Part shown: one piece after another, positions 17,648-26,146 of the stretch | How the letters are laid out: every line of letters starts with the position of its first letter | Numbering within the stretch: position 1 is the first letter of the stretch | Source: Ralstonia pickettii | GTDB lineage: Bacteria; Pseudomonadota; Gammaproteobacteria; Burkholderiales; Burkholderiaceae | Length of the DNA: 64,000 nucleotides | Assembly: GCF_030582395.1 (NCBI RefSeq) | Contig: NZ_CP104381.1 | Span: 1,054,001-1,118,000, forward strand | Direction of reading: 5' to 3' | Position numbers and translations under genes: made by a program | The notes under the pieces: generated by a model | Database searches by the model: none | What the model saw: only the letters and a program-made list of their open reading frames with translations | What the model was told of the DNA's origin: nothing

Positions 17648-20548
17648 GTGGCACGTCCTCCGTTTCCGACCGCTCTCGACTTCCTCCAGGTCTACCCTGG
17701 CGGCTATCACGCGGGCACCGATGAGGTGAACCTGCGGGACGACTATTACCCGTCGACAGCATTCGTCCGTCAGGACACCTTCACGATGCCGGGGTCGAGC
17801 ACCAAGATTTACGGCGCGTGGAGTGTGGACGACGGCGACATGACGATCGCTAAGGAAAACCGCGAGCCGCGTGTCTTTGCCACCAAGGGCAAGCTGATCC
17901 TCGACTTCACCGGCATCAGCCTGATCCTGCGGGTGGAGCTGAACTCGGGCTGGGGCAAGGGCCAGATCTACATCGACGGCGCCAAGCCCTCGACCATCGC
18001 TGGCCTGACGACGGCGGTCGACACCATCGACTGCAACGCCGACAACTACGCGGACGTGAACGGCGCCCAATACCGGGACTTCCTGGTGGTGGATGGCCTG
18101 GCAGACGGCCCCCACCGTCTCGAGCTGTATGCCAACAATGCGGCCGATGGCTTTGTGGTCGTGTCGGCAGCCAAGTGCCGCAAGTATCAGCTCAAGCCGA
18201 ACATCATCGCAGGCTGGCACGCGGGCGTCGCGACACGCCTCAATGACGGCGCGCTCACGCTTCACAATCTGGGCAACCTGGCCGTGATGGACGTGAGTCT
18301 GTCGATTCCACCATCGCTGGTCGCGCGCGACGGCAGCGCGTTCCCCGCAAGCATCCCGGTCGGGCGCATGGCGCCTGGGCAGCGCTACACCCTGAGCTAC
18401 GCGGTGGACGGCACGACGCAGCCGGACGATGCCACCATTCAGGTTGGGCTCACTGCGCGCTACCCGGACCCGGCCGGCGACACTCAGATGGTGCTCACGA
18501 CGGACTACACCGTCGACACCAACAACCTGACGTTCAGCTCCGGCTGGAGCAAGGACCAGGACACCCTTGACGGTGCCTGGCGGGCCTTCTCGAACGGCAG
18601 CGGCAAGACCGCCACGTTCAAGCTCGACCAGACCTCCTTCCGCATCACCCTGCTGAAGGACTCGGGGTGGGGTCAGGCGGACGTGCTGATCGGCACCACC
18701 GTCTACGCGACGCTGGACTGCAACGACGATATCGGCGGTGGTTTCGCGCAGGATGTGACGGTCGGCAACCTGCCCGCCGGCAGCAAGACGATCACGATCA
18801 AGTCGAAGAACACCTCGGCCAAGCCGTTCGTGTTCACCAAGGTTTCGTTCGATGCCCAGACGAGCTTCGCCACCGTCAACGAAATCCTGCCGATGACCTT
18901 CAAGTTCAGCCACGTCCCGCCGTATCCGGCGCCTGGCGTTCGGCTGCAAAACGGGCTCATCACGTGGGATGCGGTGGACAAGACCAAGGTCGACATGACG
19001 CTGCCGCGCACCAACGACGGCGTTGTTGCTGCCCGCCAATACACGCGCTTCCCGACCTACTGCGTCTACTACAGTGCTGGCAAGGATGACGTGCTCAACA
19101 AGTATGACCTGCTGGTGATCGAGCCGTCGGCGGTCTCGCGCAAGCAGGTCGCCGCATGGCAGGCTCAGGGCATCAAGGTGCTCGGCTATGTGACCTTCGG
19201 TGAAGAGCACGCGGAGCTGACCGACATTTATGACGCGGAGAGCCCCGTGCGCCCCGCCATTGATGACGGGCAGGGCACTGGCGGCTATGCCTCCTACTTC
19301 TGCAAGGGCGGCAACCTGTTCGGCGAGGCGAGCGAGTGCAACCACGACCGCCAGCGGGTCGAGGGCGTCAAGGCGTGCTCGGTCGGCAACCCGAAATACT
19401 TCACTGGCACTGGCCGGTGCAGCCCGGTATGCAGCAACGACTACCGCCTGGGCGGCGTCGACCAGAGCACGGGCAAGGCGTGCAAGGCCGGCTACACCAG
19501 CGCGAACTACTGGCAGCGCGACGCAATGGCCGCCTGTCAGAACAGCGACTGCCCGAAATACACGCCGCGCAACAAGGGCTGTTCGCAGTGGGCTGAGGCC
19601 GACGTTCGATGGGGCCAGGACTTCGCAATGGACGATTCCTACCCCGACCAGAACGGCATCTGGGACTCCAGCTTCATCAACCCGCTCGCGCCGCGCTGGT
19701 TCGACAAGCTCAAGACCCAGTATCTGCCGACCGTGATGGATGCGCCGATCGAGTATTCGGAGAGCCACGCGATCGCCGCGCACGTGACAGCAAGCGACGG
19801 CAAGTCCGTGTTCGTTTTCCGCACCGACCACTGGCCGATCGACGACGCGGAGCGACTTCTGGTCTCCAACGACTCGGGCTTCGTTTACACGGCAAACGTG
19901 GACTACAGCTACGACAAGGATACGGGTGCCTTCATCATGGACCCGAACGCTGGCGTGGACTCGGGCGCGCAGCCGGCGCTGGTTGCGGGCCAGACCCTGC
20001 ACATCATCTACACGCGCAAGGGCCTGAACTGCGACGGCCTGTTCATGGACACGGTGGACACGGTTGACGTGTATCCGTCGCAGGCATTCCAGAGCGCGTT
20101 CGCGGACATGATCAACCGGCTGAAAGCGCTGTGGCCCTCGAAGGCGTTCTGCTCGAACCGTGGCTTCACGATCCTCGACGCCATCATCAAGTCGTGCTCC
20201 TACGTGATGTTCGAGTCCTTCCTGGTGGACTACGACTGGGCGACCGGCGCCTACGCAAAGATCGCCGATCCCGAGTCCGTCGCCTACAACGACGCGATCA
20301 AGGAGCAGCTGCGGGCGCTGCGCCGCTCGCACCGCTTTGACGTGCTGGCGCTCAACTACTGCGACAACGGGCCGGCAGGGGATGAGCTGCGCAACTACAT
20401 CGCGGACACCTGCTACAAGGAAGGCTATATCAGCTGGAGTTCGACCATCATGCTGGACGATCCGCTGCCCAATAAGCCTGTGTCCGTTAATCCGGGTGGA
20501 GCGATCCGCTCGAATGTCTGGTATCTGCTCAAACAGGTGAAAGCATGA
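17648..20548 (+). CDS. Virion-associated GH114-like glycosidase with duplicated beta domains
   Basis: 966 residues, GTG start with an AGGGG site. Two similar beta-sandwich domains (about 45-175 and 290-410), each with a 'NSGWGKGQIYIDG'/'DSGWGQADVLIG' pattern, look like an internal duplication of a carbohydrate-binding module. The C-terminal TIM barrel (about 470-950) resembles GH114 (endo-alpha-1,4-polygalactosaminidase): 'YYSAGKDDVLNKYDLLVIEP', 'GIKVLGYVTFGE' and the acidic 'CDGLFMDTVDTVD' (about 792-804). An insert of about 100 residues (551-650) carries more than ten cysteines and is not part of the usual barrel. It probably degrades or binds a host galactosamine-containing polysaccharide. 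Confidence 0.75.
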   Translation: MARPPFPTALDFLQVYPGGYHAGTDEVNLRDDYYPSTAFVRQDTFTMPGSSTKIYGAWSVDDGDMTIAKENREPRVFATKGKLILDFTGISLILRVELNSGWGKGQIYIDGAKPSTIAGLTTAVDTIDCNADNYADVNGAQYRDFLVVDGLADGPHRLELYANNAADGFVVVSAAKCRKYQLKPNIIAGWHAGVATRLNDGALTLHNLGNLAVMDVSLSIPPSLVARDGSAFPASIPVGRMAPGQRYTLSYAVDGTTQPDDATIQVGLTARYPDPAGDTQMVLTTDYTVDTNNLTFSSGWSKDQDTLDGAWRAFSNGSGKTATFKLDQTSFRITLLKDSGWGQADVLIGTTVYATLDCNDDIGGGFAQDVTVGNLPAGSKTITIKSKNTSAKPFVFTKVSFDAQTSFATVNEILPMTFKFSHVPPYPAPGVRLQNGLITWDAVDKTKVDMTLPRTNDGVVAARQYTRFPTYCVYYSAGKDDVLNKYDLLVIEPSAVSRKQVAAWQAQGIKVLGYVTFGEEHAELTDIYDAESPVRPAIDDGQGTGGYASYFCKGGNLFGEASECNHDRQRVEGVKACSVGNPKYFTGTGRCSPVCSNDYRLGGVDQSTGKACKAGYTSANYWQRDAMAACQNSDCPKYTPRNKGCSQWAEADVRWGQDFAMDDSYPDQNGIWDSSFINPLAPRWFDKLKTQYLPTVMDAPIEYSESHAIAAHVTASDGKSVFVFRTDHWPIDDAERLLVSNDSGFVYTANVDYSYDKDTGAFIMDPNAGVDSGAQPALVAGQTLHIIYTRKGLNCDGLFMDTVDTVDVYPSQAFQSAFADMINRLKALWPSKAFCSNRGFTILDAIIKSCSYVMFESFLVDYDWATGAYAKIADPESVAYNDAIKEQLRALRRSHRFDVLALNYCDNGPAGDELRNYIADTCYKEGYISWSSTIMLDDPLPNKPVSVNPGGAIRSNVWYLLKQVKA

Positions 20549-20787
20549 GCCTCGACACTGAAGTGAACCCGTTTCTCATTGACGTGCCCCTGGTGACGAT
20601 CGTGCGCTTGGTGCGCGTCGTGAACGGGGTCGAAGTCGAAACCCCGGAGACCGACTGCCGCCGGCTCTGGACGCGCGTGGCCAAGAGCGGCTCGAGTAAC
20701 GCCCAGCAGACGGAGCTGGTGGCCAAGCCAGAGGGAAACCGGGTTACGCCTGATCCTCTGAATCGCGATATCCAACGGAGCTACTGA
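20545..20787 (+). CDS. Small phage protein, unknown function
   Basis: 80 residues, coupled to the glycosidase gene (ATGA overlap) and to the next gene by a one-base overlap. Strand-rich N-terminus ('FLIDVPLVTIVRLVRVVNGV') and a polar C-terminus. No family recognised. Its place inside the adsorption operon suggests a small chaperone or joining protein for the fibre proteins on either side. Confidence 0.6.
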   Translation: MSLDTEVNPFLIDVPLVTIVRLVRVVNGVEVETPETDCRRLWTRVAKSGSSNAQQTELVAKPEGNRVTPDPLNRDIQRSY

Positions 20788-21302
20788 TGGCAGGCACTCG
20801 CCAATACGTTGACCCTGGTTACGTCGAGACCGGCTATGTTGCCGGCGGCTCGATCGTCATGTCGGACCTGATCGTCTCCAGCAAGGACGTGACGGTCGAT
20901 GACTTCCGCGACATGATGCTCAACGGCCACGCGCCTACCTATACGCCGTTCCGGCCGTTCATCGTGGGCGACTACGATTACCGGTTCGCCCTGTTCCGCA
21001 CGGTCATGAAGACGGAAGGCGTTGACCGGATCGCCATGAGCAAGCTCGATCTGACCGTGGACGTGCCGGATATTACTGACCGTGGTCAGGTGTCCATCGA
21101 CAACCCTGTCACTGGCGCCCGCGTGACCTTTGCGCGCAGCTTCCACAAGCCGCCTGAGATGAGCTTCACGATGAAGGGCGGCACAGTCTTCGCCATTCCT
21201 TCGTTCGAGGTTGATGAGTCAGGCTTTACGGTGTGGCTCAAAGACCCGGTGAGCGGCAACAAGGTGGCCGGCACGGTGTCGTGGACAGCGCTGGGCTTCT
21301 AA
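20787..21302 (+). CDS. Putative tail/receptor-binding protein
   Basis: 171 residues. The N-terminus is Gly/Tyr-rich ('RQYVDPGYVETGYVAGGSI'). The C-terminal 65 residues ('VTFARSFHKPPEMSFTMKGG' then 'VWLKDPVSGNKVAGTVSW') have the strand order of H-type lectin-like receptor-binding domains seen at the end of many tail proteins. The start overlaps the previous stop by one base. Its job is inferred from this domain and from neighbours that are all fibre or glycan-active proteins. Confidence 0.55.
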   Translation: MAGTRQYVDPGYVETGYVAGGSIVMSDLIVSSKDVTVDDFRDMMLNGHAPTYTPFRPFIVGDYDYRFALFRTVMKTEGVDRIAMSKLDLTVDVPDITDRGQVSIDNPVTGARVTFARSFHKPPEMSFTMKGGTVFAIPSFEVDESGFTVWLKDPVSGNKVAGTVSWTALGF

Positions 21303-21329
21303 GCGCCGCGCACCACGTGCTAGAATGGC

Positions 21330-21343
21330 AGTCAATACTGACT
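21330..21343 (+). promoter_or_regulatory. Phage palindrome site 8 with -10 hexamer
   Basis: AGTCA-ATAC-TGACT, last T shared with TATAGT (21343-21348). It drives, or controls, the operon of the Cys-tailed fibre and the two radical-SAM enzymes, whose first ATG is 12 nt after the hexamer. Confidence 0.78.
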
Positions 21344-21359
21344 ATAGTAAAGCAAGGAC

Positions 21360-22487
21360 ATGACGCAGAAGTATCTCGACATTCCAGATTCGCACACGCT
21401 GCAACAGTCCTTGCCGGAAATCCTGGACAACGACAAGACCGCGCTCTCCTGTAGCGCGGGTGAGTCGTTCCCCATCACGAACCTGCTGGTGGGGATGCTG
21501 TGCTACCGCAGCGATCAGGGCATGCTGTATCAGCTGCAAGACCTGTCTCCCAACTGGGTCTTGATCGCCGACCTGAACCGGGTGCCGGTGTGGAAGGACA
21601 ACCCGCTGCTCGCTGGCGTCCTGTCGCTCACGAACAACCGCGCCACTCTGAAAAACGTGGCTGACTCGCTGCTGATGGAGTCGCTCCAGTTCGGCATCAT
21701 GGGCGGCCGAGGCGGTGTGTTCCTGGCCTACAACGTCTCCTGGGACGGCACAAACTGGAACCGCGTCGATTCGACCAAGGGCGGGGCGCTGCTTCAGCTT
21801 GCCTCGACCAGCGGCCCAGCCCTGTTCGCCTGCGGCGCCGGCGCCAACCCCATCAGCGCCTGGAACATCTCCAACGGCGCCGCGCTCTGGCACGCAGGCA
21901 ACTTCGACCCAGCGTCGAAGCTGAACAAGGGTGGCGACACCATGACCGGCCCGCTGACGCTGGCCGGTGACGGCACGTCCGCGCTGCATGCCGTCACAAA
22001 GCAGCAGCTCGACACGGTGGCCAGCAACACCGCCAATCAGAAGGTTGCCAAGACGGGCGACACCATGACGGGCAACTTGTCGGTGCCTGCCGTGCTTTCC
22101 AGCACGACCTACGCGAACAACTGGTTCCGCAGCCAAGGCACGACCGGCTGGTATAGCGAATCCTTCGGTGGCGGCATCTACATGGAGGACACCACCTGGG
22201 TTCGCGTCTACAACGGCAAGGCGTTCCTGGTGAACAACGTCATCCGCTCGAACGGGTGGGCTGGCGGCCAGACGAACTTCCAGACCGGCGACGGCGTGGA
22301 TCTGTCGCAAATCTTCGCCCGTCTGGGCCACACGCACGGCGTTGGCATTCAAAACGTCGGCGATGGCAGCTGGGGCGACAAAGGCCCGAAGCCCGGTGCG
22401 CTCTACAACGCCTGGTGGAGCGGCAACGATATCTGGTTCCAGCGTGACACGAACTGCAACTGCAACTGCCAGTGCTCCTGTGGCTAA
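21360..22487 (+). CDS. Tail fibre protein with a C-terminal C-x-C-x-C-x-C-x-C tail
   Basis: 375 residues. Residues 1-180 form a globular part with 'TLQQSLPEILDNDKTAL'. Two phage-fibre repeats follow ('KGGDTMTGPLTLAGDG' near 197 and 'KTGDTMTGNLSVP' near 231), then a Gly/Trp/Asn-rich tip. The last eleven residues are NCNCNCQCSCG, placing cysteines at 366, 368, 370, 372 and 374. The tail is encoded by mixed codons (TGC, TGT), so it is not a simple DNA repeat. It is the first gene of the operon containing two SPASM radical-SAM enzymes and is the best candidate for their substrate; alternatively the cysteines bind metal or form disulfides between trimer subunits. Confidence 0.8.
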   Translation: MTQKYLDIPDSHTLQQSLPEILDNDKTALSCSAGESFPITNLLVGMLCYRSDQGMLYQLQDLSPNWVLIADLNRVPVWKDNPLLAGVLSLTNNRATLKNVADSLLMESLQFGIMGGRGGVFLAYNVSWDGTNWNRVDSTKGGALLQLASTSGPALFACGAGANPISAWNISNGAALWHAGNFDPASKLNKGGDTMTGPLTLAGDGTSALHAVTKQQLDTVASNTANQKVAKTGDTMTGNLSVPAVLSSTTYANNWFRSQGTTGWYSESFGGGIYMEDTTWVRVYNGKAFLVNNVIRSNGWAGGQTNFQTGDGVDLSQIFARLGHTHGVGIQNVGDGSWGDKGPKPGALYNAWWSGNDIWFQRDTNCNCNCQCSCG

Positions 22488-22490
22488 GAC

Positions 22491-23366
22491 ATGATCAACC
22501 GACACAATCGACAATACCCCGGCCTGCCGGAAAGCTGGCTGCCCATCGTGCTGGAGCGCGAGGGCGGCGTGACTCTGCGCATGCTGACGCTGCGTGACGA
22601 GACCGAGAAGCACCTGCCGGTGGACGCGGATGAAAGCCGCGTGAATGCCATTCTGGTGAAGAGCGCCGATCCAAGCGTGCGCGCTGGCGGCAAGGTCGTG
22701 CTGGGAGAGCACCTGCGCGACGACCTGGCTGGCTTGACCTTCGAGTGCGTAGGCGAGGTCGGTCTGTCCAAGGACGATCTTGGTGCGGGCGAATGGGTTG
22801 ACTACGCCACCTGGGTCTTCTATGCGAATGCACGCGGCGTGCCGCAGCTGCCCGTCAACCGGCACATCGAGAGCTACAAGTCCAAGGCGGATGCGCCCCG
22901 CTTGACCAAGTTGCGCGGCCAGCGCTCCGTGATGCAGGTCTTTGTGCCGTTCAAGAGCGACAGCATCGCCGCCTGCTGCAAGTCCGTATGTGTCGGCCCG
23001 CTCGGCGTGATCACGAATCTGACGTTCGACGAGCGGGCCACGATCGAGGACGTTGTGGCTGGCAGCGCGCGCAAGTTCCTGCCGTCGCTGCGTCTCGATG
23101 CGCCGGAATCCATCCGCGCCGACCGCGCAGACGACCTCACGGTGACGCTGACGGACTGCGACGGCAATCCCGAGGCCGGCGGCGACGCTGAGGTCTATCT
23201 GGAGTCGACCGGCGGCTACTTGAACTGGCAGCGCGTCCAGACGCAGGGCGGCGTGGCGAAGTTCAAGCTGCGTATGACCGACCTGACGAAGGGCGACGAG
23301 GTGCGGGTAAAGGCGGGTTTCCGCAACTACTCGGGTATCGCCGAGGTGGTGGTCAAGGTCGCCTGA
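22491..23366 (+). CDS. Unknown protein with C-terminal Ig-like domain in the radical-SAM operon
   Basis: 291 residues, starting 4 nt after the fibre stop. The N-terminal 140 residues are mixed alpha/beta without recognised motif. A short cysteine cluster 'SIAACCKSVCVGP' lies at about 162-174. The C-terminal 90 residues ('DDLTVTLTDCDGNPEAGG...' to the end) have the strand pattern of an invasin/BIg-1 type Ig domain, common on virion surfaces. It overlaps the first radical-SAM gene (TGATG). It could be a virion protein modified by the enzymes, or a partner that presents the fibre tail to them. Confidence 0.6.
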   Translation: MINRHNRQYPGLPESWLPIVLEREGGVTLRMLTLRDETEKHLPVDADESRVNAILVKSADPSVRAGGKVVLGEHLRDDLAGLTFECVGEVGLSKDDLGAGEWVDYATWVFYANARGVPQLPVNRHIESYKSKADAPRLTKLRGQRSVMQVFVPFKSDSIAACCKSVCVGPLGVITNLTFDERATIEDVVAGSARKFLPSLRLDAPESIRADRADDLTVTLTDCDGNPEAGGDAEVYLESTGGYLNWQRVQTQGGVAKFKLRMTDLTKGDEVRVKAGFRNYSGIAEVVVKVA

Positions 23367-24373
23367 TGCTCAACATTTTCCTGGGCTATGCCTGCAACCT
23401 GAAGTGCGACTACTGCCTTCAGACGCCCGAGGCAAAGGACGCCGATCGGAAGAAATACGATCCGGCGCCCTTCATCGAGCGCATCGCCCCGCTGATGCTG
23501 AAGAAGGGCATCACGGACATTGCCTACTGGGGTGGCGAACCCATTCTCTACTGGAACCAGATCAAGGCCATCCACGAAGGATTGCGTGCCAAGGGCGTGC
23601 CCATCCGGTTCATCAAGTTCGCGACCAACGGCACGCTCCTCCAGCAGGAGCATGTCGACGCCCTGAATGAGTGGGACGCGACGGTGATTCTCAGTCAGCA
23701 TCAGGAGTATGGCCAACCGAACTGGGAGATGGCGGCGAAGCTGCAACGCTCGTCGCTTGCCTACCTGTTCACGCACGAGACGCTGACCGCCTGGCGCTGG
23801 TTTGACGAGATTGCGGCCCTTGAGCAGCGCCACGGCCGCTTCTTCTGGCCGGTCATGTATTGGGTGCGCGCCACCGACGGCGCCGACCGCCGCTTCTGGA
23901 TGACGCACGCCGATCTGGACGTTCATGAGCGGCACCTCTGGGCGCTGGCGGACCTGCGCGCCGCTGGCGACCGCTACGCGCACGCTGTTTGGGAGGGACA
24001 CCTCCAGGAATGGCGCGCGAAGTTCCGCCCCGATCATGTCGGCCCCGTGCCGGCGCGCTGCTACTCTGACGACCACATCTCCGTCACGCTGACCGGGGAC
24101 CGCTATATCTGCCATCACAGCGTCAAGAGCAGTCTCAAGACCGGCAACGTGTTCCGCACCATGCGCTTCACTACGCCGGACGAGATGCGGGCCATCGAGC
24201 AGGCCAATCGCTTCGTGCGCACGGAAGAGTGCATGACGTGCCCGATTCGCACCTACTGCCGTGGCAGCTGCCACCTCTCCAACACCCACGACGTTGACTG
24301 TCGGCTCTCCAAGATCAAGCACGAGATTTTGAGCCACATCGACCAACAGGAACGCGCATGTTCGCTCTCGTAA
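23366..24373 (+). CDS. Radical SAM/SPASM protein A
   Basis: 335 residues. The radical-SAM cluster motif C-x3-C-x2-C is at C10, C14, C17 ('YACNLKCDYC') and the SAM-binding Gly motif in 'DIAYWGGEPILYW'. The C-terminus is a textbook SPASM domain: C-x11-G-x4-C ('CYSDDHISVTLTGDRYIC'), then C-x2-C-x5-C-x3-C ('CMTCPIRTYCRGSC') and a last C in 'DVDC'. SPASM enzymes install thioether, C-C or oxidation modifications on peptides (AlbA, MftC, anSME, PqqE). The cluster motif starts almost at the N-terminus, so there is no leader-binding domain in front. It overlaps protein B by 16 nt. Confidence 0.92.
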   Translation: MLNIFLGYACNLKCDYCLQTPEAKDADRKKYDPAPFIERIAPLMLKKGITDIAYWGGEPILYWNQIKAIHEGLRAKGVPIRFIKFATNGTLLQQEHVDALNEWDATVILSQHQEYGQPNWEMAAKLQRSSLAYLFTHETLTAWRWFDEIAALEQRHGRFFWPVMYWVRATDGADRRFWMTHADLDVHERHLWALADLRAAGDRYAHAVWEGHLQEWRAKFRPDHVGPVPARCYSDDHISVTLTGDRYICHHSVKSSLKTGNVFRTMRFTTPDEMRAIEQANRFVRTEECMTCPIRTYCRGSCHLSNTHDVDCRLSKIKHEILSHIDQQERACSLS

Positions 24374-25728
24374 TGCTGGCCCATGACGGCCAGCAGCACA
24401 TCCTCAACTACAACCCGCACACATCCTCGCTGACCTGGGCTGACGGCACGCCGGTGTCGATGGAGCACCTGAACCTGGCCTACCGTGAGCAGCAGTGGGC
24501 GGATGCGCATCGCACGTCTCCGAGCAACGCGCCGGGGAAGGTCGCTCAAGCTCGCCAGGTGAAGATCCAGCTTGGCATGAAGTGCAACTTCAGCTGCACC
24601 TACTGCAACCAGGCCAGCCAACCGCACGAGCAGCACGGGAACCCGAAAGACGTGCCTGACTTCATGGCGCGTCTGGAGTCTGCGCTCGATCTCGGCGACG
24701 GCACGGGCGTGCGCTTCGAGTTCTGGGGCGGCGAGCCGTTCGTCTACTGGAAGACACTCAAGCCGCTGGCCGAGGCTGTGCGCGAGCGCTGGCCGGCTGC
24801 GACCTTCAACATGATCAGCAACGGCAGCCTGATCGACGCCGAGAAGGTGGATTGGCTCGACCGGATGGGCTTTGCAATCGGCATCTCCCACGACGGCCCT
24901 GCGCATGCGGTCAACCGTGGGCCGGACCCGTTCGACGACCCAGAGTCCGCCGCCGGTCTGAAGCTGCTGTTTGACCGCCTTGCGCCGCAGGGCCGCATGA
25001 GCTTCAACTGCGTGCTCACGACCAACAACATGTCGCTGGACGCGGTGCGCAAGTTCGTTGCCGCCCGCTTGGGTGTCGACCCGATGCTGGTGCCGATCCA
25101 GACAGAAGAGTTCTTGGGCGCGTATGACGACGGCGGTGCGAGTCTGTCTGTCGCCAACGATGACGACATGATCCGCGTGACTCACACCGTGTTTGGCGAA
25201 GCCGCGCTGGGCCAGTCGGTGCTGGTTCCCATCGTGCGCAAGAAGCTGACCGGCTTTACGAACACCATCGCATCGAGCAAGCCTTCGCGAGCCGTTGGGC
25301 AGAAGTGCGGCGTCGACCGGCCTGACAGCTTGTCGGTGGATCTGAAGGGCAACGTGCTGACCTGCCAGAACACGGCCGCAGAAACCAAGCACGGCCTGGG
25401 CAGCATTGACGCTCTGGACAAGGTGCGCTTCACGACTGGCTGGCACTGGAGCGAGCGGGAAGGATGCTCGACCTGCCCGGTTCTGCACCTGTGCGGTGGC
25501 TCGTGCTTGTTCCTCGAGGGCGACATGTTCGCCAAGTCCTGCGACAACTCGTTCGCCTATAACCTGGGACTGTTCGCGGCTGCGCTCTACGCGGTGACGC
25601 AGGGCATGGTGCTGCAAGAGATTCGTGGCCAACGCATCCGCAAGGACGGTGTGACCTCTGTGCCGGTGATCGACCTCTCCTATAAGGCGAAGCCGGCCAA
25701 AAAGGTCATTCGTTTGGCTGTCGAGTAA
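24358..25728 (+). CDS. Radical SAM/SPASM protein B
   Basis: 456 residues. An N-terminal extension of about 65 residues, strand-rich ('ILNYNPHTSSLTWADGTPV'), precedes the C-x3-C-x2-C motif at C76, C80, C83 ('KCNFSCTYC'). The SAM motif is in 'RFEFWGGEPFVYWK'. The SPASM domain is complete: C-x13-G-x4-C ('CGVDRPDSLSVDLKGNVLTC'), C-x2-C-x5-C-x3-C ('CSTCPVLHLCGGSC') and a final cysteine in 'FAKSC'. The AGGAA site favours the 24358 ATG, but a second in-frame ATG at 24373 overlaps the stop of protein A (TAATG). It is closest in layout to the anaerobic sulfatase-maturase type; the substrate is unknown. Confidence 0.92.
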   Translation: MFALVMLAHDGQQHILNYNPHTSSLTWADGTPVSMEHLNLAYREQQWADAHRTSPSNAPGKVAQARQVKIQLGMKCNFSCTYCNQASQPHEQHGNPKDVPDFMARLESALDLGDGTGVRFEFWGGEPFVYWKTLKPLAEAVRERWPAATFNMISNGSLIDAEKVDWLDRMGFAIGISHDGPAHAVNRGPDPFDDPESAAGLKLLFDRLAPQGRMSFNCVLTTNNMSLDAVRKFVAARLGVDPMLVPIQTEEFLGAYDDGGASLSVANDDDMIRVTHTVFGEAALGQSVLVPIVRKKLTGFTNTIASSKPSRAVGQKCGVDRPDSLSVDLKGNVLTCQNTAAETKHGLGSIDALDKVRFTTGWHWSEREGCSTCPVLHLCGGSCLFLEGDMFAKSCDNSFAYNLGLFAAALYAVTQGMVLQEIRGQRIRKDGVTSVPVIDLSYKAKPAKKVIRLAVE

Positions 25729-25729
25729 T

Positions 25730-25743
25730 AGTCAGCGCTGACT
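25730..25743 (+). promoter_or_regulatory. Phage palindrome site 9 overlapping a sigma-70 promoter
   Basis: AGTCA-GCGC-TGACT begins 1 nt after the radical-SAM B stop. Its last T starts a -35 hexamer TTGAAT (25743-25748), followed by a 17-bp spacer and a -10 hexamer TAGTAT (25766-25771). Site 10 has the same geometry. The leader can also pair ATTGGGC with GCCCAAT around the ribosome site. Confidence 0.8.
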
Positions 25744-25795
25744 TGAATTAGAAGGGCAAAGCGGCTAGTATTGGGCATCTTTCAAAGGACGCCCA

Positions 25796-26146
25796 ATGCC
25801 TGCCGCGAAGCAAAATTTCACCATCGAGCAGCGAGCCACGTTCAAGAAGCGGCTCCAGTATCGAGACACGCGCGGCAAGCCCATCAACCTGGCCGGCTTC
25901 ACTGCCCGCATGCAGATTCGATCGGCCGCCAACGCGGCCGAGGTGCTATTGGATCTGTCCACGGAGAACGGGCGCATCACGCTGCGCGGCGCCAGCGGTG
26001 CGATTGACCTGCTGGTGGATTCGACCGCGACCGGCGCAATCACGTGGACTCAGGCGGTCTACGACCTCAAGCTGATCGCGCCGGACGGCACGGAGCTGCG
26101 CCTGCTTGAAGGCAAGGTATTCGCGAGCCCTGGAGTGACGCAATGA
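25796..26146 (+). CDS. Phage virion protein, unknown function
   Basis: 116 residues, beta-rich throughout ('RLQYRDTRGKPINLAGFTARMQI' style; 'AITWTQAVYDLKLIAPDG'). The sequence type, an N-terminal polar lead followed by a small beta sandwich, is common in proteins that sit at the base of tail fibres (BppU-like N-terminal domains). An AAAGGA site precedes the ATG. It overlaps the collagen-like gene by 4 nt, and both are probably translated together. Confidence 0.6.
   Translation: MPAAKQNFTIEQRATFKKRLQYRDTRGKPINLAGFTARMQIRSAANAAEVLLDLSTENGRITLRGASGAIDLLVDSTATGAITWTQAVYDLKLIAPDGTELRLLEGKVFASPGVTQ

Noticed and set aside
21360..25728. Sulfatase-maturase type target (C-x-P-x-R) for the radical-SAM pair.
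   Set aside because: No such motif was seen in the neighbouring proteins, so a sulfatase-maturation role is not supported.
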